Shown one piece after another: positions 11,506 to 22,138 of a stretch of DNA of 36,947 bases. The stretch comes from Pezizomycotina sp. ARF18 (Eukaryota > Ascomycota): assembly GCA_002224055.1 (NCBI GenBank), contig AZLU01000099.1:43240-80186 (forward strand), in the 5' to 3' direction. Every line of letters begins with the position of its first letter. Positions within the stretch are counted from its first letter, which is position 1. The notes beneath the pieces were generated by a model. It had not been told where the DNA came from. It did not search any database and saw only the letters and a program-made list of their open reading frames with translations. Position numbers and translations under genes: made by a program.

Positions 11506-13455
11506 ATGGCGGAGCGCAAAACGGATACTTCCAAGTACAAGTATGCTTTGCAATTGCTTCTCTTCTCGAATTGTGTAGACATCGGCTAATATCTATATAT
11601 TTCTAAATAAAGGTTCAATCACACGATGTAAGCCAACCACACGGCGAAGCTGTTACTTGAGAGCATTCGCGATAGCTAACATAGGCGACAAACTCGATAG
11701 GATCCGTGTGAAAGATCCTGTCCGAAGCAGTTCGTACCCATTGCTCCTATACTTCCCTTGTTTCCAAAACAGCCTACAAGCTAATACATTATGTCCGAAT
11801 TCCGCAGTTAAATTCTACGAGCTCCTAGGCATGAAGCACATCAGAAAGTACTCGAGCAAAACAACCCACCTTCTTTTCCTCCGTTTAAAAGCATCGAGTG
11901 CTCACTACCTTCCTCTCTAATGCTCTAATAGGATCGACCAAGCCGAAGCCAAATTCTCGCTCTACTTCCTCGCGTACAACTCCGCCAAGGCCGATAGCGG
12001 CACGAACGAGGAGTGGACGGATAGAGAAGGGTTGCTGGAGCTTACGCATAACTGTGAGGACGAAAAACACTACCTTCTCCTCAATTCGCGCTAGTCGAGA
12101 AAGGTTCTCGGAGCTGACGATGGAAAAAAACTAGATGGAACCGAGAACGATCCGGAGTACAAGACCGTCAACGGCAACCAGGATCCGCACAAAGATATGT
12201 TTTTCAAACACTACTACGTGATTATACTACGGAACTGTTGTACTGACAGTTTAGAGGATCTTGGGAGAGTATACGCTTTGGCCATATGTAAGCTCCGAAT
12301 TCTCCAATGCAAAAATTTTAACAGTTCACTAGCTAATTCGTCTTACTCGTACAAGCGCGATAACGGTCGATGATATCGGTATGCCTTAACTATCAAACTC
12401 CTAATAGAAAGAAAAGTTCCGCACATATCACGGCTAACGACGAATTGGTTCTAATTAGAGGCATGCTGCGAACGCCTGGAGAAGGAAGGCGTCAGGTTCC
12501 AAAAGAAGTTGACGGAAGGTAAAGAAGAACAAAACAATCACTTATATCCATCGTAATTGCAAGGTGACATGAAAACTAACCTGTGACCAACAGGAAGGAG
12601 TACGTTCTCAAACCTCCCTACCCAGCACCTCTCTCGCTATGACATCATCTAACAAAAAGCCCTCCTTTCAAAATGAAGTGCGCAACATCGCCTTTGCCCT
12701 CGACCCCGACGACTACTGGGTCGAAATCCTCTCCCTCCCGACACAAATGCAAACCGCCGCCAACTCAACCGAGCCCGAAACCTATCGCCTAAACCACAGC
12801 ATGATCCGCGTGAAAGACCCAAAACCTCCCTGGAATTCTACACTTCGAAGCTCGGAATGTCCCTCCTGCGCAAGTCGGAGCACGAGAACGGGAAGTTCAC
12901 GCTGTACTTTTAGGTTATAGGAGACAGGGAGATACGTACGATAATAGAGCGGAGTATGGCGATGATGAGAGTTTGAAGAAGAATATTACGGCGCATAGGG
13001 AGGGGTTGTTGGAGTTGACGCAGTATGTCTCTTTCTCTCTCTCTTTTCTTAAAATGTTGGATTCTAGTGGGTTGTAAGATAGCGATTAAAGCTAACATCC
13101 GTTGAAGTAACTGGGAACCGAGTCCGACCCGGACTTCAAGGGCTACCACAACGGCAACGACCAGCCGCAGGGTTTCGGGCACATCTGCATCAGCGTCGAC
13201 GACCTGGATGCGGCGTGCGCCAGTTCGAGGACCTCGGCGTTGACTGGAAGAAGAGGCTGACCGACGGAAGGAGTATGCAGCAAAAAAAACTCTCAATCGC
13301 CTTTTTTTTTATTCCATAAGTATATGTTAGGCATTTCAAACTAACGGGTTATCGTAATCAAAACAGTGAAAAACGTCGCGTTCATCCTGGATCCGGACAA
13401 CTACTGGGTCGAAGTCGTCCAGAACGAGAACCTCAAGTCGCGGGCTAAATGGTAA
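11506..13455 (+). CDS. GLO1: glyoxalase I (lactoylglutathione lyase), two-domain fungal form, multi-exon, frameshifted
   Basis: Converts the hemithioacetal of methylglyoxal and glutathione to S-D-lactoylglutathione, the first step of cytosolic methylglyoxal detoxification. Exon 1 (11506-11540) reads [11 protein letters not shown]; exon 2 (11613-11627) gives FNHTM; exon 3 starts at 11701 with IRVKDP. The first glyoxalase fold continues with [34 protein letters not shown] and EGLLELTHN (near 12030-12056), then [43 protein letters not shown] and [15 protein letters not shown] (12690-12730). The second copy follows: [86 protein letters not shown] and [20 protein letters not shown], ending in RAKW and TAA 13453-13455. 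The metal-ligand contexts (NHTMIRVKD, LLELTHN, GFGHI, DPDxYWVE) are present in both halves. There are at least five small introns, including one within each FGHI...VDD linker, and several single-base frame changes. Confidence 0.93.
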
Positions 13456-14020
13456 ACGAAGGATTTGCGTCTTTTTGGTGAAAGTTTAAAAAGTAATAAT
13501 CAAAGAATGGGTTTTCATGTGTTGATTAGCTCAGAGATCTAAGCGGAGCAATCGCATTATTGAGAAGGCTATCAATAACTCCTAATAAGTCGTATGCTAG
13601 TATTTTTACAGGAAAGAATATAAAGGAGAAAAAAAGAAGAACATGTAGTACATGGATATCGCTCTAAAGAAAACGAAAGAAAAGGAATAAATGAAGGCTT
13701 GTGAGCGATTATCAAAGAAGAAAAAGGTCTACGTAATGCTTCGTGGTGAAAAAAAAAAATGCCACCTATGCTACGCCCCCCCCAAAAAAAAAAAAAAAGT
13801 TTGACTCCTCCCAAAGAATATGTACTTTAAATATTATTGAATGATAAAGAAAGGTAATAGTCCTCGATGTTAAGATATATAAGTAAGGTTGCCTTGAGGA
13901 CGAAAAGGACAGATATTAAATCGTCCGCAGAATCGTAGGGTGCTCATAAATCGCTTCGAAAGGATATAGAACCCGAAATCAACGCCACCAATAGAAAAGA
14001 TCGCTACGCAAAAGAAAGGT
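13456..14020. other. convergent intergenic region between GLO1 and the CUE-Smr gene
   Basis: Purine/AT-rich DNA where two genes converge tail to tail, so it should hold both 3' UTRs and polyadenylation signals. It contains an A-rich run near 13748-13760 and a C8/A15 junction near 13776-13798. Minus open frames (13572-13814 and 13870-14073) look low-complexity; the second overlaps the end of the neighbouring gene. Confidence 0.45.
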
Positions 14021-15724
14021 TCACCTCCTCTTCGCAACGCCGAACACCGTAATGTATCCGTCCCATACTTCAATCTTCCAATTCTCTTTCATTAAGGCCT
14101 TCGCGACCGCAGTCCGAGTCTGGTATCGCCATTCTTACTGTGCGTACCTTTCCCAGTGATGATTCGGAAGGGCCTGACATCCACGCCGCCCCTCTCGGGG
14201 CCCTTCATCATCATGTCCTCCCCGTAGATTCGACCCCAACCGACCCACCATTCCGTTACCCGCTCCCGCGTAATCGTGATAGCATGCTGCACCGTAACCC
14301 CGTGCAAGTCAAGGACCTGTCCTCGAACCGTGTTAATGTTCTCGTCCACGAACGCTTCGGCAGCGGCAAGGTCAAGCGCCTTCTTTTTCCCGTCGTGGAC
14401 GCGGCCGACATCGGCGTAGTACGTCGCAACGGCACCCATAAGCTTGTCGCTCTTAGAGCGGCGGTAAGCGGCGTGCGCCTTATCAAACGCCTCGTTCCGC
14501 GCAAGCAAGTGGTGCGTCGCAACTTCGCGGGCCGTCGCGTGCGAAGTGGGCGATTTCGGCGACAATGGGGTCACGGTTCTTTCTTTACGGTGGTCCACAG
14601 CCCGCCAGGCCGCCGGTCTCTTTGCTTTCTCATCGCCGTGTATCGCCGTTGGAGAAAGCGGCATAGGGAAGGTAGCAGGCTCTGGTTCACGGATCGCATC
14701 ATATGGCGGGCCAATTCTGTGGCAACAGGAACATCATCACCACGGCAGAGTTTGAGGACGCCGTTGAGGAGGTCTGTGGTAGCGTCGGAAAGCGGATGCA
14801 AGCGCGTGCACGCTCTCCAAATGATCCGCATCTTCGGGCATCTGATCACACTTGCCATGGGCTTTTACGAGGGGCAGTACGGCTGCGGACAGCGAACCGT
14901 GCTCGTGGTATGCGGATGTCACCGTAGCCTTAGGAGGTTCAGCGCCTTTGATAAGAACGAAACCTCCTCATTCATGTCCTCCCACCTTGACCTCACGGGC
15001 CTATCGTTTCCTCCGCTGTCGCTCCACTCAGACGGCGACGTCGGCGACAAGGCATGTCAAAATCCACCCCCACGAAACCCTTTCGTGCTTTCCTCCTCCT
15101 GGCTTACCCTTACGCTTCCCAGAAACAGGTAAGGAGAGCATCATGTCTTCCGAAAGGCCATCTATTCCTTTCCCCCTTCGCCTTCTTCATCTAGGAAACA
15201 CCGGCTCAGCAGCTCATCCACCGCCCGGTCGACGTCCCCTGGCATTTATCGAGAGTATGCCTCAACGTGAAAGGAGAAAAATTCGGAAACATAATCGACA
15301 ACTGCGCTAATTTCACGTCTGCGTCCATTGCGCCCGCGGGTAATTCATCCTCGTTGCTGCGGACAGATACAGAGGTAGCCGGCGTCTCGCCATCGCCATC
15401 AAAATTGTAGTTGTTACCCCAGTCCGAACTGGAGCCGTTATCGCCGTTACTGTTAAAAGCGAGGGCGTCGTCGAGCGGGGTGGCCTCTTTAAGTAGGTCC
15501 AGGACCTGCTTAGCGTCTTCGAGACGGTCGTGGTCCAAGAGTATCGCGGCTACGACGGATGATTCTAGGTACGGCGAGTACTCCTCCTACAAGCGAAAGG
15601 CAGAAAGCCATACGTCAGATTTTTGACTCTGGTGCGATCAAGCGAGAAAAAGGAGGGGTACAAAAAAAAGAAATTTTACCTGGAGCACCGCTAGTTTATC
15701 TTCAAATATCTGTTCTGAAGCCAT
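14021..15724 (-). CDS. CUE + DUF1771 + Smr domain protein, candidate Cue2-type no-go decay endonuclease (frameshifted)
   Basis: Start ATG at 15724; exon 1 (15724-15680) encodes MASEQIFEDKLAVLQ. An intron (15679-15587, GTAAAATT...TTGTAG) precedes exon 2 from 15586, EEYSPYLESSVVAAILLDHD. A CUE-like ubiquitin-binding segment follows: VKLAQLSIMFPNFSPFTLRH (MFP motif) then VDRAVDELLSRCF (about 15300-15180). The C-terminal half has DUF1771-like helical text (HLLARNEAFDKAHAAYRRSK, 14508-14449), then the Smr nuclease fold with VLDLHGVTVQHA (D-L-H motif, about 14316-14281), RERVTEWWVGW, RIITGKGTHSKNGDTRLG (14160-14107) and, after one frame change, AKALMKENWKIEVWDGYITV and FGVAKRR with TGA at 14023-14021. 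The CUE plus Smr architecture is that of yeast Cue2, which cleaves mRNA at collided ribosomes, and human N4BP2. Orthology is inferred, not proved, and only one CUE segment is evident. Two or more indels lie between the CUE and Smr parts. Confidence 0.85.
15587..15679 (-). other. intron 1 of the CUE-Smr gene
   Basis: The donor GTAAAATT follows the CTCCAG end of exon 1 and the acceptor is TCGCTTGTAG. It is pyrimidine-rich, contains stops, and joins two frames that read as one protein. Confidence 0.75.
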
Positions 15725-16073
15725 GATGGGAAGTATGGTATGATAATAGGTGCTATGTCTCGACGCGTAAAGGCGCTGGGCATCAAAGTAGGGTAACGAA
15801 TGCGCAGTCCTGCTATCTACTGATGGAGGATAAGGAGCAGAGACCGAGCGGCAATCAGGCAAGAAATCACAGCCAAATCCGTAAACGGAGCCGAAAAGCA
15901 AAAGAAAAAGGTGCGGAGATATTTACAGAGCCACTATGGAGATGCAGCTGGACAGTACGGTACGATTAATCTGACGGCGATGTAGTCTTCTGTGCTTTGT
16001 TCTGATTTGTTGATGAAGCCATTTTCTTTTCCTTTGTTTCGTGTTTCTTTAGTAGTAATTTTGTTGGTTCTGG

Positions 16074-16101
16074 TTTTTTTTTTTTTTTTTTTTGGGGGGG
16101 G
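16074..16101. repeat. T20-G8 homopolymer junction
   Basis: Twenty T are followed directly by eight G. Lengths are uncertain in any unpolished assembly. Confidence 0.85.
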
Positions 16102-16194
16102 TTTTTAAGTCCGAGAGAATAAGTACGATTCCCTTTTTTTCTTTTTTTTTTGATTTTATCTTTATTTTTTACTTGTGAGGATTTTTCGGTTAAA

Positions 16195-16223
16195 TTATTA
16201 TTATTATTATTATTATTATTATT
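16195..16223. repeat. TTA trinucleotide microsatellite
   Basis: About nine to ten uninterrupted TTA units in an intergenic region. Confidence 0.92.
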
Positions 16224-16704
16224 TTGGTGTACGAGTACGGAGTAGGATGTTAAAAGTCATGGATAGTGGACAGGAGGCAGGAACCGCCGAATTCAAGTAG
16301 GCGATTGAGTTCTTCGATCATGAGTCAAAAGAATAAGCAATTTATCCCGCGGCACAGCCATTGCAACTCTATGTTCAATTCATTATCAATCAAACATTTC
16401 AAATGCAGCATCCGAAATGGCGTATTAGCGGTAAACTGTGCGTGCTCCAGGCCGTTTGTTAAATTATAAAGCTCACGCGGAAGTCCAGATTCCCGCAGTA
16501 GATCTTTATGGAAGATGTCTATGCTGTGATTGTATCTTCTATAACAAGCATTATATATACATGCGGCGCGATGCAACTGAGTATTTATACATGATAACAA
16601 CAGATAATAAGAGGGAAATGTAAAATGGGTTGAGCTTCCTAGAAGCATCTCACTTTGTAAAAATTTGGTCTACTTGCTCATTCACAGGCCTGATCTAGCC
16701 GTAT

Positions 16705-18997
16705 TCAGGCATCTATGAGAGCTTCAATGTCTTCGACCTGTTTGGAGTATGCAAATGCTCATTAGTAAACGGGGGACATTTTGTGGATATCGTCGCATTG
16801 AGTTCCTAAAGAGGGTAATTTCACAAACCTCTTTGACTGCTTCGGTCGTAAGAACAATAGGACCATCGTCCCAACACAAACGCTGTCTTCTATCCTAATG
16901 CCGATACCGCGGAAATGCTGCGGAAATCTCTCGTCGTCGGGACGTATACGCCACTATAGCCAGATATTTTCTCCGGTCAGAATCAAAACGACCAAATATA
17001 GCTAATTACGAATGTCCTAGGGTGCGAGATGCGAATTTTTGGTGAAACTCACGGCTCTATTGTCACACAATTGCCCGTTTGAAGTGCTGCTATCCGTCCG
17101 TAGGATTTGGTATCGTGCAGGTCCAATCCTACGTAATGGCCTACGTGATGAGGAAATAGGTAATCTCGTAGTTCCTAGATTTTTTGGGTAGCGTATAAGT
17201 TTTGTATTAGCTCGGCGACGGACCGAAAACGGTATAGGTGCACCAAAGGAGGAATCCGAACCGGCGATGTAATATCGAAACCCAACTGCTTTAACCATCA
17301 TAAAGCTCCTCATGCGCAATCTCATGAAGTTCGTCCAGAGAGTTATCAGCGTTCTCCCGGCACAAGCTTACGCACTTCCTCTGCGCTTGTAAGACGACTG
17401 AGTATAGGTCCCTCTGTGCGTCCGAAAACTTCTTTGCGTTCGGCCACGTTCTTGTGATATCGTAGCATATCCGCCGTATTGCTAAATATCAAGGATTGGG
17501 ATTAGCTTTCTTATAGTCAACATAAGAAGAGCTTAATAAGCAGATTGTGATAGATCTTACCCCGCCAGCATCTATCAAGACCATATCTCCTTCTCTAAGA
17601 AATAGACCATGTGAGTTGTTAACAAAACTTTACCATTCACGACGAAGATGCTAGTCGGAACCTATTCATCAAAACTTACGCAACAATGTCGTTATTCCGA
17701 GTGTAATGCAGCGTGAGCGCCTTCTTCCCCTTCGCCACGACGGGTACGTACGCCTGTTTCTCGCAGCCCACCATGTCGCCGCTGCTCTTATGGCCTCCGA
17801 GCTTAACGCACCACTCAAAGTGCGCTGCTATCCTCGCCTCGCTGTCCCATGGCGTGTCCTTATCAACGCGTTGTGCGCGAGGCCGGACATCCTCCCGCGA
17901 TCCTCATGTTCTTCACCTCCGCGGGGCTCTTGACTACCCTAAGCTTATCCATTATCGGCCGCAGCTGCTTTACTTTCTTGCGGTGCCGTTGGCTAGAGAT
18001 GAGAAGTCGGGAGTCGAGTGGAATAGGCGCTCGAAACCGCTGCGTGGTGTTGACTTGCGAGCTACGTCCGAGTAGACCGCTGTTGCACGTTTGACTATTG
18101 GTGCTATGAGGTTTTGGATGTTGTTGATGTCGCCGGACTTTTACTTTCGAGGGTACTTATCAGCAAATCTGCATATGTGCTGGCATTCCTAGAAACACAT
18201 ACCTCGTCGGCATTGAAGATGTCCATGGCATTCTCTATTCCTGCCCGTGGACCATCCCACAGCTCTTCCGCCTCGTTCTTCGGCCGTACGAATAGGTAGA
18301 ATGTGTGTTCTCCATCTTTGCCAGTTTTTTCTATAATGCCCAGTGGATGTCAACCCTCAGCCCCTTTTAAGCAGGAAAGACGCCAACTCGAGGCCCTCCA
18401 ACCAACCTATCACGCACACTGAATCGTGCTCCAGAAAACCTGTGGGGCTTATAGATATCAGTCGGAGTTTACACACGCAAAGAAGTTTAATAACCAAGAA
18501 TGTTACTATTTTTTTTTCTAGAGGAAGCTGGGCAAACCTGTCAAGTAGTAAAAATCCGGATCCTGGTGAAACTCGTAGAACACCGGTCCGGATCTATACT
18601 TCATCGGCGCCGAAGTATTATCGCGACCGCACCCTCGGGCAGCTCAGCGGCGAGCTTCGCACGTCGGACGGCATATTCCATGGCGCTTATCCCCGGCGTA
18701 ACTAAGCACAAAGGTCTTCAGTAACCAATACCGACATCTCCAAAGCGTGTTTGGCGCGTACCTTCTCCCGCGCCGAGCAGGTGCGGATGTGTCTCGAAGA
18801 TCGGCTGTCCTATTCGGGCAGCGTCGGCGTGTGCGGTGGTGTAGGGAACTTGCTGTGCCGATTGGCGTACGTTCGCTCAAGGGGACCTGCATAGCTACTG
18901 AGATCGAGCAGCTCAGGCACCGCGCGGAACCTGGGAGCCGCCATATCGAGTTTGCCGAGCGATTTAGTCTGGCGGCAGCTCGGATAGCGGGTCCCAT
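16705..18997 (-). CDS. ICP55: mitochondrial intermediate cleaving peptidase Icp55 (M24B Xaa-Pro aminopeptidase), multi-exon, frameshifted
   Basis: Icp55 removes one residue from the new N-terminus of mitochondrial proteins after MPP cleavage, which stabilises them. From the ATG at 18997 the first residues (AAARLNRSANSIWRLPGSAR) form an Arg-rich, acid-free presequence. Then come GQPIFETHPHLL, an intron (about 18770-18718), and ISAMEYAVRRAKLAAELPEG, SGPVFYEFHQDPDFYYLTG (aminopeptidase N-domain), TFYLFVRPKNEAEELWDGP, and LRVVKSPAEVKNMRIAGG (near 17950-17900). The catalytic domain follows: YVPVVAKGKKAL, LHYTRNNDIV, GDMVLIDAGG (first metal Asp; intron donor directly after), YGGYAT, DAQRDLYS, ENADNSLDELHEIAHEELYD, FPHHVGHYVGLDLHDTKSYG (metal/proton-shuttle His) and FPQHFRGIGIRIEDSV (metal Glu). 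After a last intron the end is VEDIEALIDA, TGA 16707-16705. Block order and the paired His motifs fit Icp55 rather than cytosolic prolidase. There are many single-base frame changes; the DITR block is damaged and the VEP block is not clearly readable, probably for the same reason. Confidence 0.92.
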
Positions 18998-19220
18998 TGT
19001 AGTGTTATAATAATACCAGCTATATCCTACTTATACGATGCTATCTATAGGTCCGTGTTGGAATATCGGATGAAAAGGAATGTAAGTTCTGAGGAAGTCG
19101 GTCCTTTGAGGAAATATTTTATCCCGCTTTGGATTTATGAGGGACGGCAGGAAGTGAGCTATTTTTTAAAATTATTTCAGCCGAATTCCAAGCCATGCCT
19201 TCAACACCAAAAATATTATC

Positions 19221-19630
19221 ATGGAGTTTGAAATTGGCATGTCTACAAATATGCTATTCATGTCTGATTCCTACTGTTTTCACTGTTTGGTCTCGTTAAT
19301 TTTATGTTTCTTATGGTCTAAACTTTCTGTGCTTGGAGTTAATAGATGTATATCTTTTAAAATTGACCGAATGAAGCATAATACAGATGCACGAGAACTG
19401 AAGGATATTGTTTCTTTTTCAACGCCAGCATCTAACAAGATGTCATTACAAACATAATGGTTAAACAGGTATTGAAACTTGAAAAGGAACCCGGATACAA
19501 AAGGCTAAAAGAAGAAAAGGAAGTACTGTCGTATATTGTTACCAAAGAATCAATAATAAAACAGTCGAAGAATGAACTAAGGCCATGGTTTCAAATTAAG
19601 GTCAACGTGTTATCCATCGTGACGAAATGA
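19221..19630 (+). CDS. uncertain short AT-rich coding region, two ORFs in different frames
   Basis: ORF 19221-19457 (78 codons, hydrophobic N-terminal half) ends in TAA that overlaps the ATG of a second ORF, 19457-19630 (57 codons). The second is Lys/Glu-rich and helix-like: LKLEKEPGYKRLKEEKEVLS, then IIKQSKNELRPWFQIKVNVL. In a third frame the text goes on as HRDEMKKPAIKLYECLTKIN up to about 19673. This frame handover mirrors the indel pattern of real genes here, so it may be one small gene or the relic of one. It is more AT-rich than its neighbours. No family is recognised. It faces the 3' end of the ArfGAP gene. Confidence 0.3.
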
Positions 19631-19682
19631 AGAAACCCGCGATAAAATTGTATGAATGCTTAACGAAGATCAATATGCTCTC

Positions 19683-21599
19683 TCATCCCCAGACATTCTG
19701 GAAAAGGTCATCGTCAAATGCGACCGGTTTCTTGCCTGTCCCCGCCGCTGAGCTGTTGTTGCTATTGTTGCTAGCAGTAGCTCCGGCTCCATAGAGAAGG
19801 CACCGAATTCGTCACTAGGACGAGAAGCACTCGGGCTCGTATGATAGCTGGCGCTGGTGCTGGCTTCAAGTCACCCAACCACCGAGATCACCCATGGTTG
19901 ACGAGCTATTATTGTTCGGCGCTTTCCCGGCTGTGGTTGTCGTGCTGGGAGTAGACCAAGCATTATCAAAGGAAAGTGAGCTAGTCGTTTGAGGCTTCGA
20001 GGTGAAGCTGCTCATTGTAGGCGACATGGTCGTCTTCGCAGCTGAGCCTGCGGGGCAGGTTGAGCAGGAGTAGAGAAGTCAACAGATCTCCTAGATCGGA
20101 TGAAGCCGATGGCGCGGCCGGCTTGGATTGAGTTGTTGGCTTGGAAGGGCGAAGAATCCGCTGCTCGGTAAGTTCGCGGGCTTCGGTGCCATGGTGCTAC
20201 CTCCAGAGCGTCCCAACATACTAACGGTCAAATTGTCAAAGGCGGACGGCTGCTTTTGGGACTGCGGTGGCGGAGCGGTGGTCGTTTGGGTTGGGGTGGG
20301 GAGAAAGTAAGACCACCGAAAGCATCCCCCAGCCCCCCGAGCCCCTGGCTAGCGTTCCCATCGGAGGCGACTGCGGCAGAGGAGATGCTCCGAACGATGA
20401 AAACGACCCGGATCCCGTAGACTGATGCATGGTTGTTTGCTTAGGCGCGGAGGAATAGAGAGATAGGATGGATCTGTTCAGGTCCGGCCTGGACGCGCCG
20501 CCGCTACTCTGGTTGGATGCTGCAGAGGCCGGCCTCGGGTTTGGAGATTGGGCCGGGGAGCCGAAGAAGTCGAGACCAAGAAGAGAATCAGCGGGCTTCT
20601 GAGCTTTGGGTGGCGGTGGCGCAGCAGCAGCAGGCGGCCTGTTCTCTGGTGCCGCTGGAGGGGCCGAGGTGGTTGTAGAGGCGCTAGGGGTGTCTACAGG
20701 GTCGTCATCGAAGAGATTCACTTGCGCTTTCGCTTGCGATTTAGCTCTAGGAGGAGACGCAGCTCCAGCTGCTGCGTCGGCCTTCGCTTTCTCCTGTACA
20801 ACTCGCAACGGCTTGCCGCCGAAATAATGATCAGTCACAGCCGACATCATGCTAGAGCAAGGTTCAGAGGAAGTTGGGCTTACCGTGTCATCTTCGTCCG
20901 AGTCATTAAGTGTGGAGGGGTCGGGGATTCCTCCAGGCATGACCCACCTCTTCGAATCGTATTTCGTCCGTATGAAATTTCGATTTTCCTACAGAAAAAG
21001 GCGGCGGAAAGGGGTTAGTTCTCCAACTCGCGCATTCTAAACGTCGGGCGAGACTTACGACTCGGACGGAATATGGCCCTGAGCAAGATTTGCTTCCCAA
21101 TACCTAAAATAGCACGTGTTAGCAAAAGCCGATTCGCAAATTACGGGTGCATATGATTAAAGAAACATGCACATACTTGTTCGCCCTCGAGTTGCCCCAT
21201 CGTAGCATGCTCTGGAGCTGCTCGTCGGTCCAGGAATCTAGATCAACCGATTTGACTGTGAAAAGCTGGTCAGTGAAAGCTCAACTAAGCAAAGTGGGAA
21301 CATGAGAAATTTACCTCTGCTAATATGCGTCCCCATCCCTCGATGTACTCCAGAACATCTAGCCGATCCATAAGTGTCAGTAACACGTAGCGATCAACCA
21401 AGCAACGTAACACGAGACTCATCGGACAACTACAAACCTGATGCAGATGAATATTCCCAAATTCCAGCTCGCCCATCTCGGTGAGCGTTCCTCTTACAGT
21501 CGGCGCAGTACTTGTTGCCGGGTAGCTTCAGGAGGATTTGATGACTTGTTGGTTTTGGGCTGCCTTCTGGGCATCGGGATTTGCCTTGCGGTTGCTCAT
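19683..21599 (-). CDS. ArfGAP of the Age2/SMAP type (four or more exons)
   Basis: Stimulates GTP hydrolysis on Arf GTPases in Golgi/endosome vesicle budding. Start ATG 21599: MSNRKANPDAQKAAQNQQVI, then KLPGNKYCADCKRNAH. One missing base (probably a C) shifts the frame before PRWASWNLGIFICIR. An intron (GTTTGTAG...GGCTAG) restores CSGVHRGMGTHISR, so the Cx2C...Cx2C zinc finger and the catalytic Arg of the HRGMG context are there. Further introns separate VKSVDLDSWTDEQLQSMLRW with GNSRANK, KYWEANLAQGHIPSES, and KIENFIRTKYDSKRW with VMPGGIPDPST. The tail (about 20940-19690) is long and disordered: Ala/Pro/Ser rich, with LLGLDFFGSPAQ, DNAWSTPSTTT and VAFDDDLFQNVWG as the last residues, TGA 19685-19683. 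FDDDLF and DxF-like motifs suggest adaptor or clathrin-ear binding. The best relatives are fungal proteins labelled Age2 or stromal membrane-associated; the exact paralogue is not certain. Confidence 0.9.
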
Positions 21600-21827
21600 A
21601 ACGTCGGCTCCGTAGGAATTGGGCGAGTCGAGCTGTAGTTCACTTCCGATATGAGATATTTGATTCTAGGAGAAGAGTCTGCTAACTGGTCTGAGGTTTA
21701 ATTTCTTTGTTCTGTGGTTGATGATGGGTGTTTTTTGAGTGATGTAAGACGAGAGGACAAAAATGTTGTTAGCTGTTGTTTCACTAAAAGGGAGGTGTAG
21801 TGAGAGGAGTGAGAAGAGAGCTGAGGC

Positions 21828-21859
<32 letters not shown>

Positions 21860-22138
21860 TGATAAACGCCACACCAGTAAGATTTTGCTGTGGCTTGCGT
21901 ACGATCTTAAACGCTAATTTTACGCTTATTATTCTTCCTCCAAATCCTCCATCCTCAATCCTCCACTTGCATTCAGACTTGCTCAGTGTTGGAGCTTCAT
22001 TAATAACAGATGTTTTATATCTCACCAAGCAGATGTGTCATTCGCTTCTTCTTACTATTATAGCTCTATTAATGTTTTTATCATACACTATTATACATTG
22101 GTAATTGAGTGCTCCAGTTCTCATTCCCGTAGGACATT
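21600..22138. promoter_or_regulatory. ArfGAP promoter and BFR2 3' region
   Basis: About 540 bp, containing a 27-A run (21828-21854) flanked by purine-rich sequence, and AT-rich DNA up to the BFR2 stop. Overlapping open frames on both strands (21666-22028 minus, 21763-22104 plus) read through the poly-A run as Lys or Phe and look non-coding. Confidence 0.5.
21828..21854. repeat. poly-A run (27 A)
   Basis: The longest homopolymer in the window, about 230 bp upstream of the ArfGAP start. It could be a nucleosome-depleting promoter tract (poly-dT on the gene's strand) or the tail of an old retroposed element; no target-site duplication is evident. Confidence 0.85.

Larger units (their letters stand above)
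15725..16704. other. spacer with simple repeats between the CUE-Smr and ICP55 genes
   Basis: Promoter side of the CUE-Smr gene, then T-rich sequence with a T20-G8 junction (16074-16101), further poly-T near 16135-16150 and a TTA microsatellite (about 16195-16223). The 3' end of ICP55 lies just to the right. Open frames at 16266-16469 and 16438-16623 (plus) and 16325-16648 (minus) show no recognisable domains. Confidence 0.5.

Noticed and set aside
12196-12272. Possible AT-AC (U12-type) intron in GLO1 between DPHK and GFGHI
   Set aside because: The 5' end is ATATGTTT rather than the ATATCCTT consensus. A GT...AG reading with one or two indels explains the same gap.
14140-15132. Long plus-strand open frame (330 codons)
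   Set aside because: It is antisense to the CUE-Smr gene; the minus-strand translation carries the CUE and Smr motifs, while the plus frame is Arg/Ser-rich and family-less.
19455-19459. TAATG stop-start overlap as evidence of translational coupling
   Set aside because: Fungal mRNAs rarely use it, and the frame changes all over the window make an indel the likelier reason.
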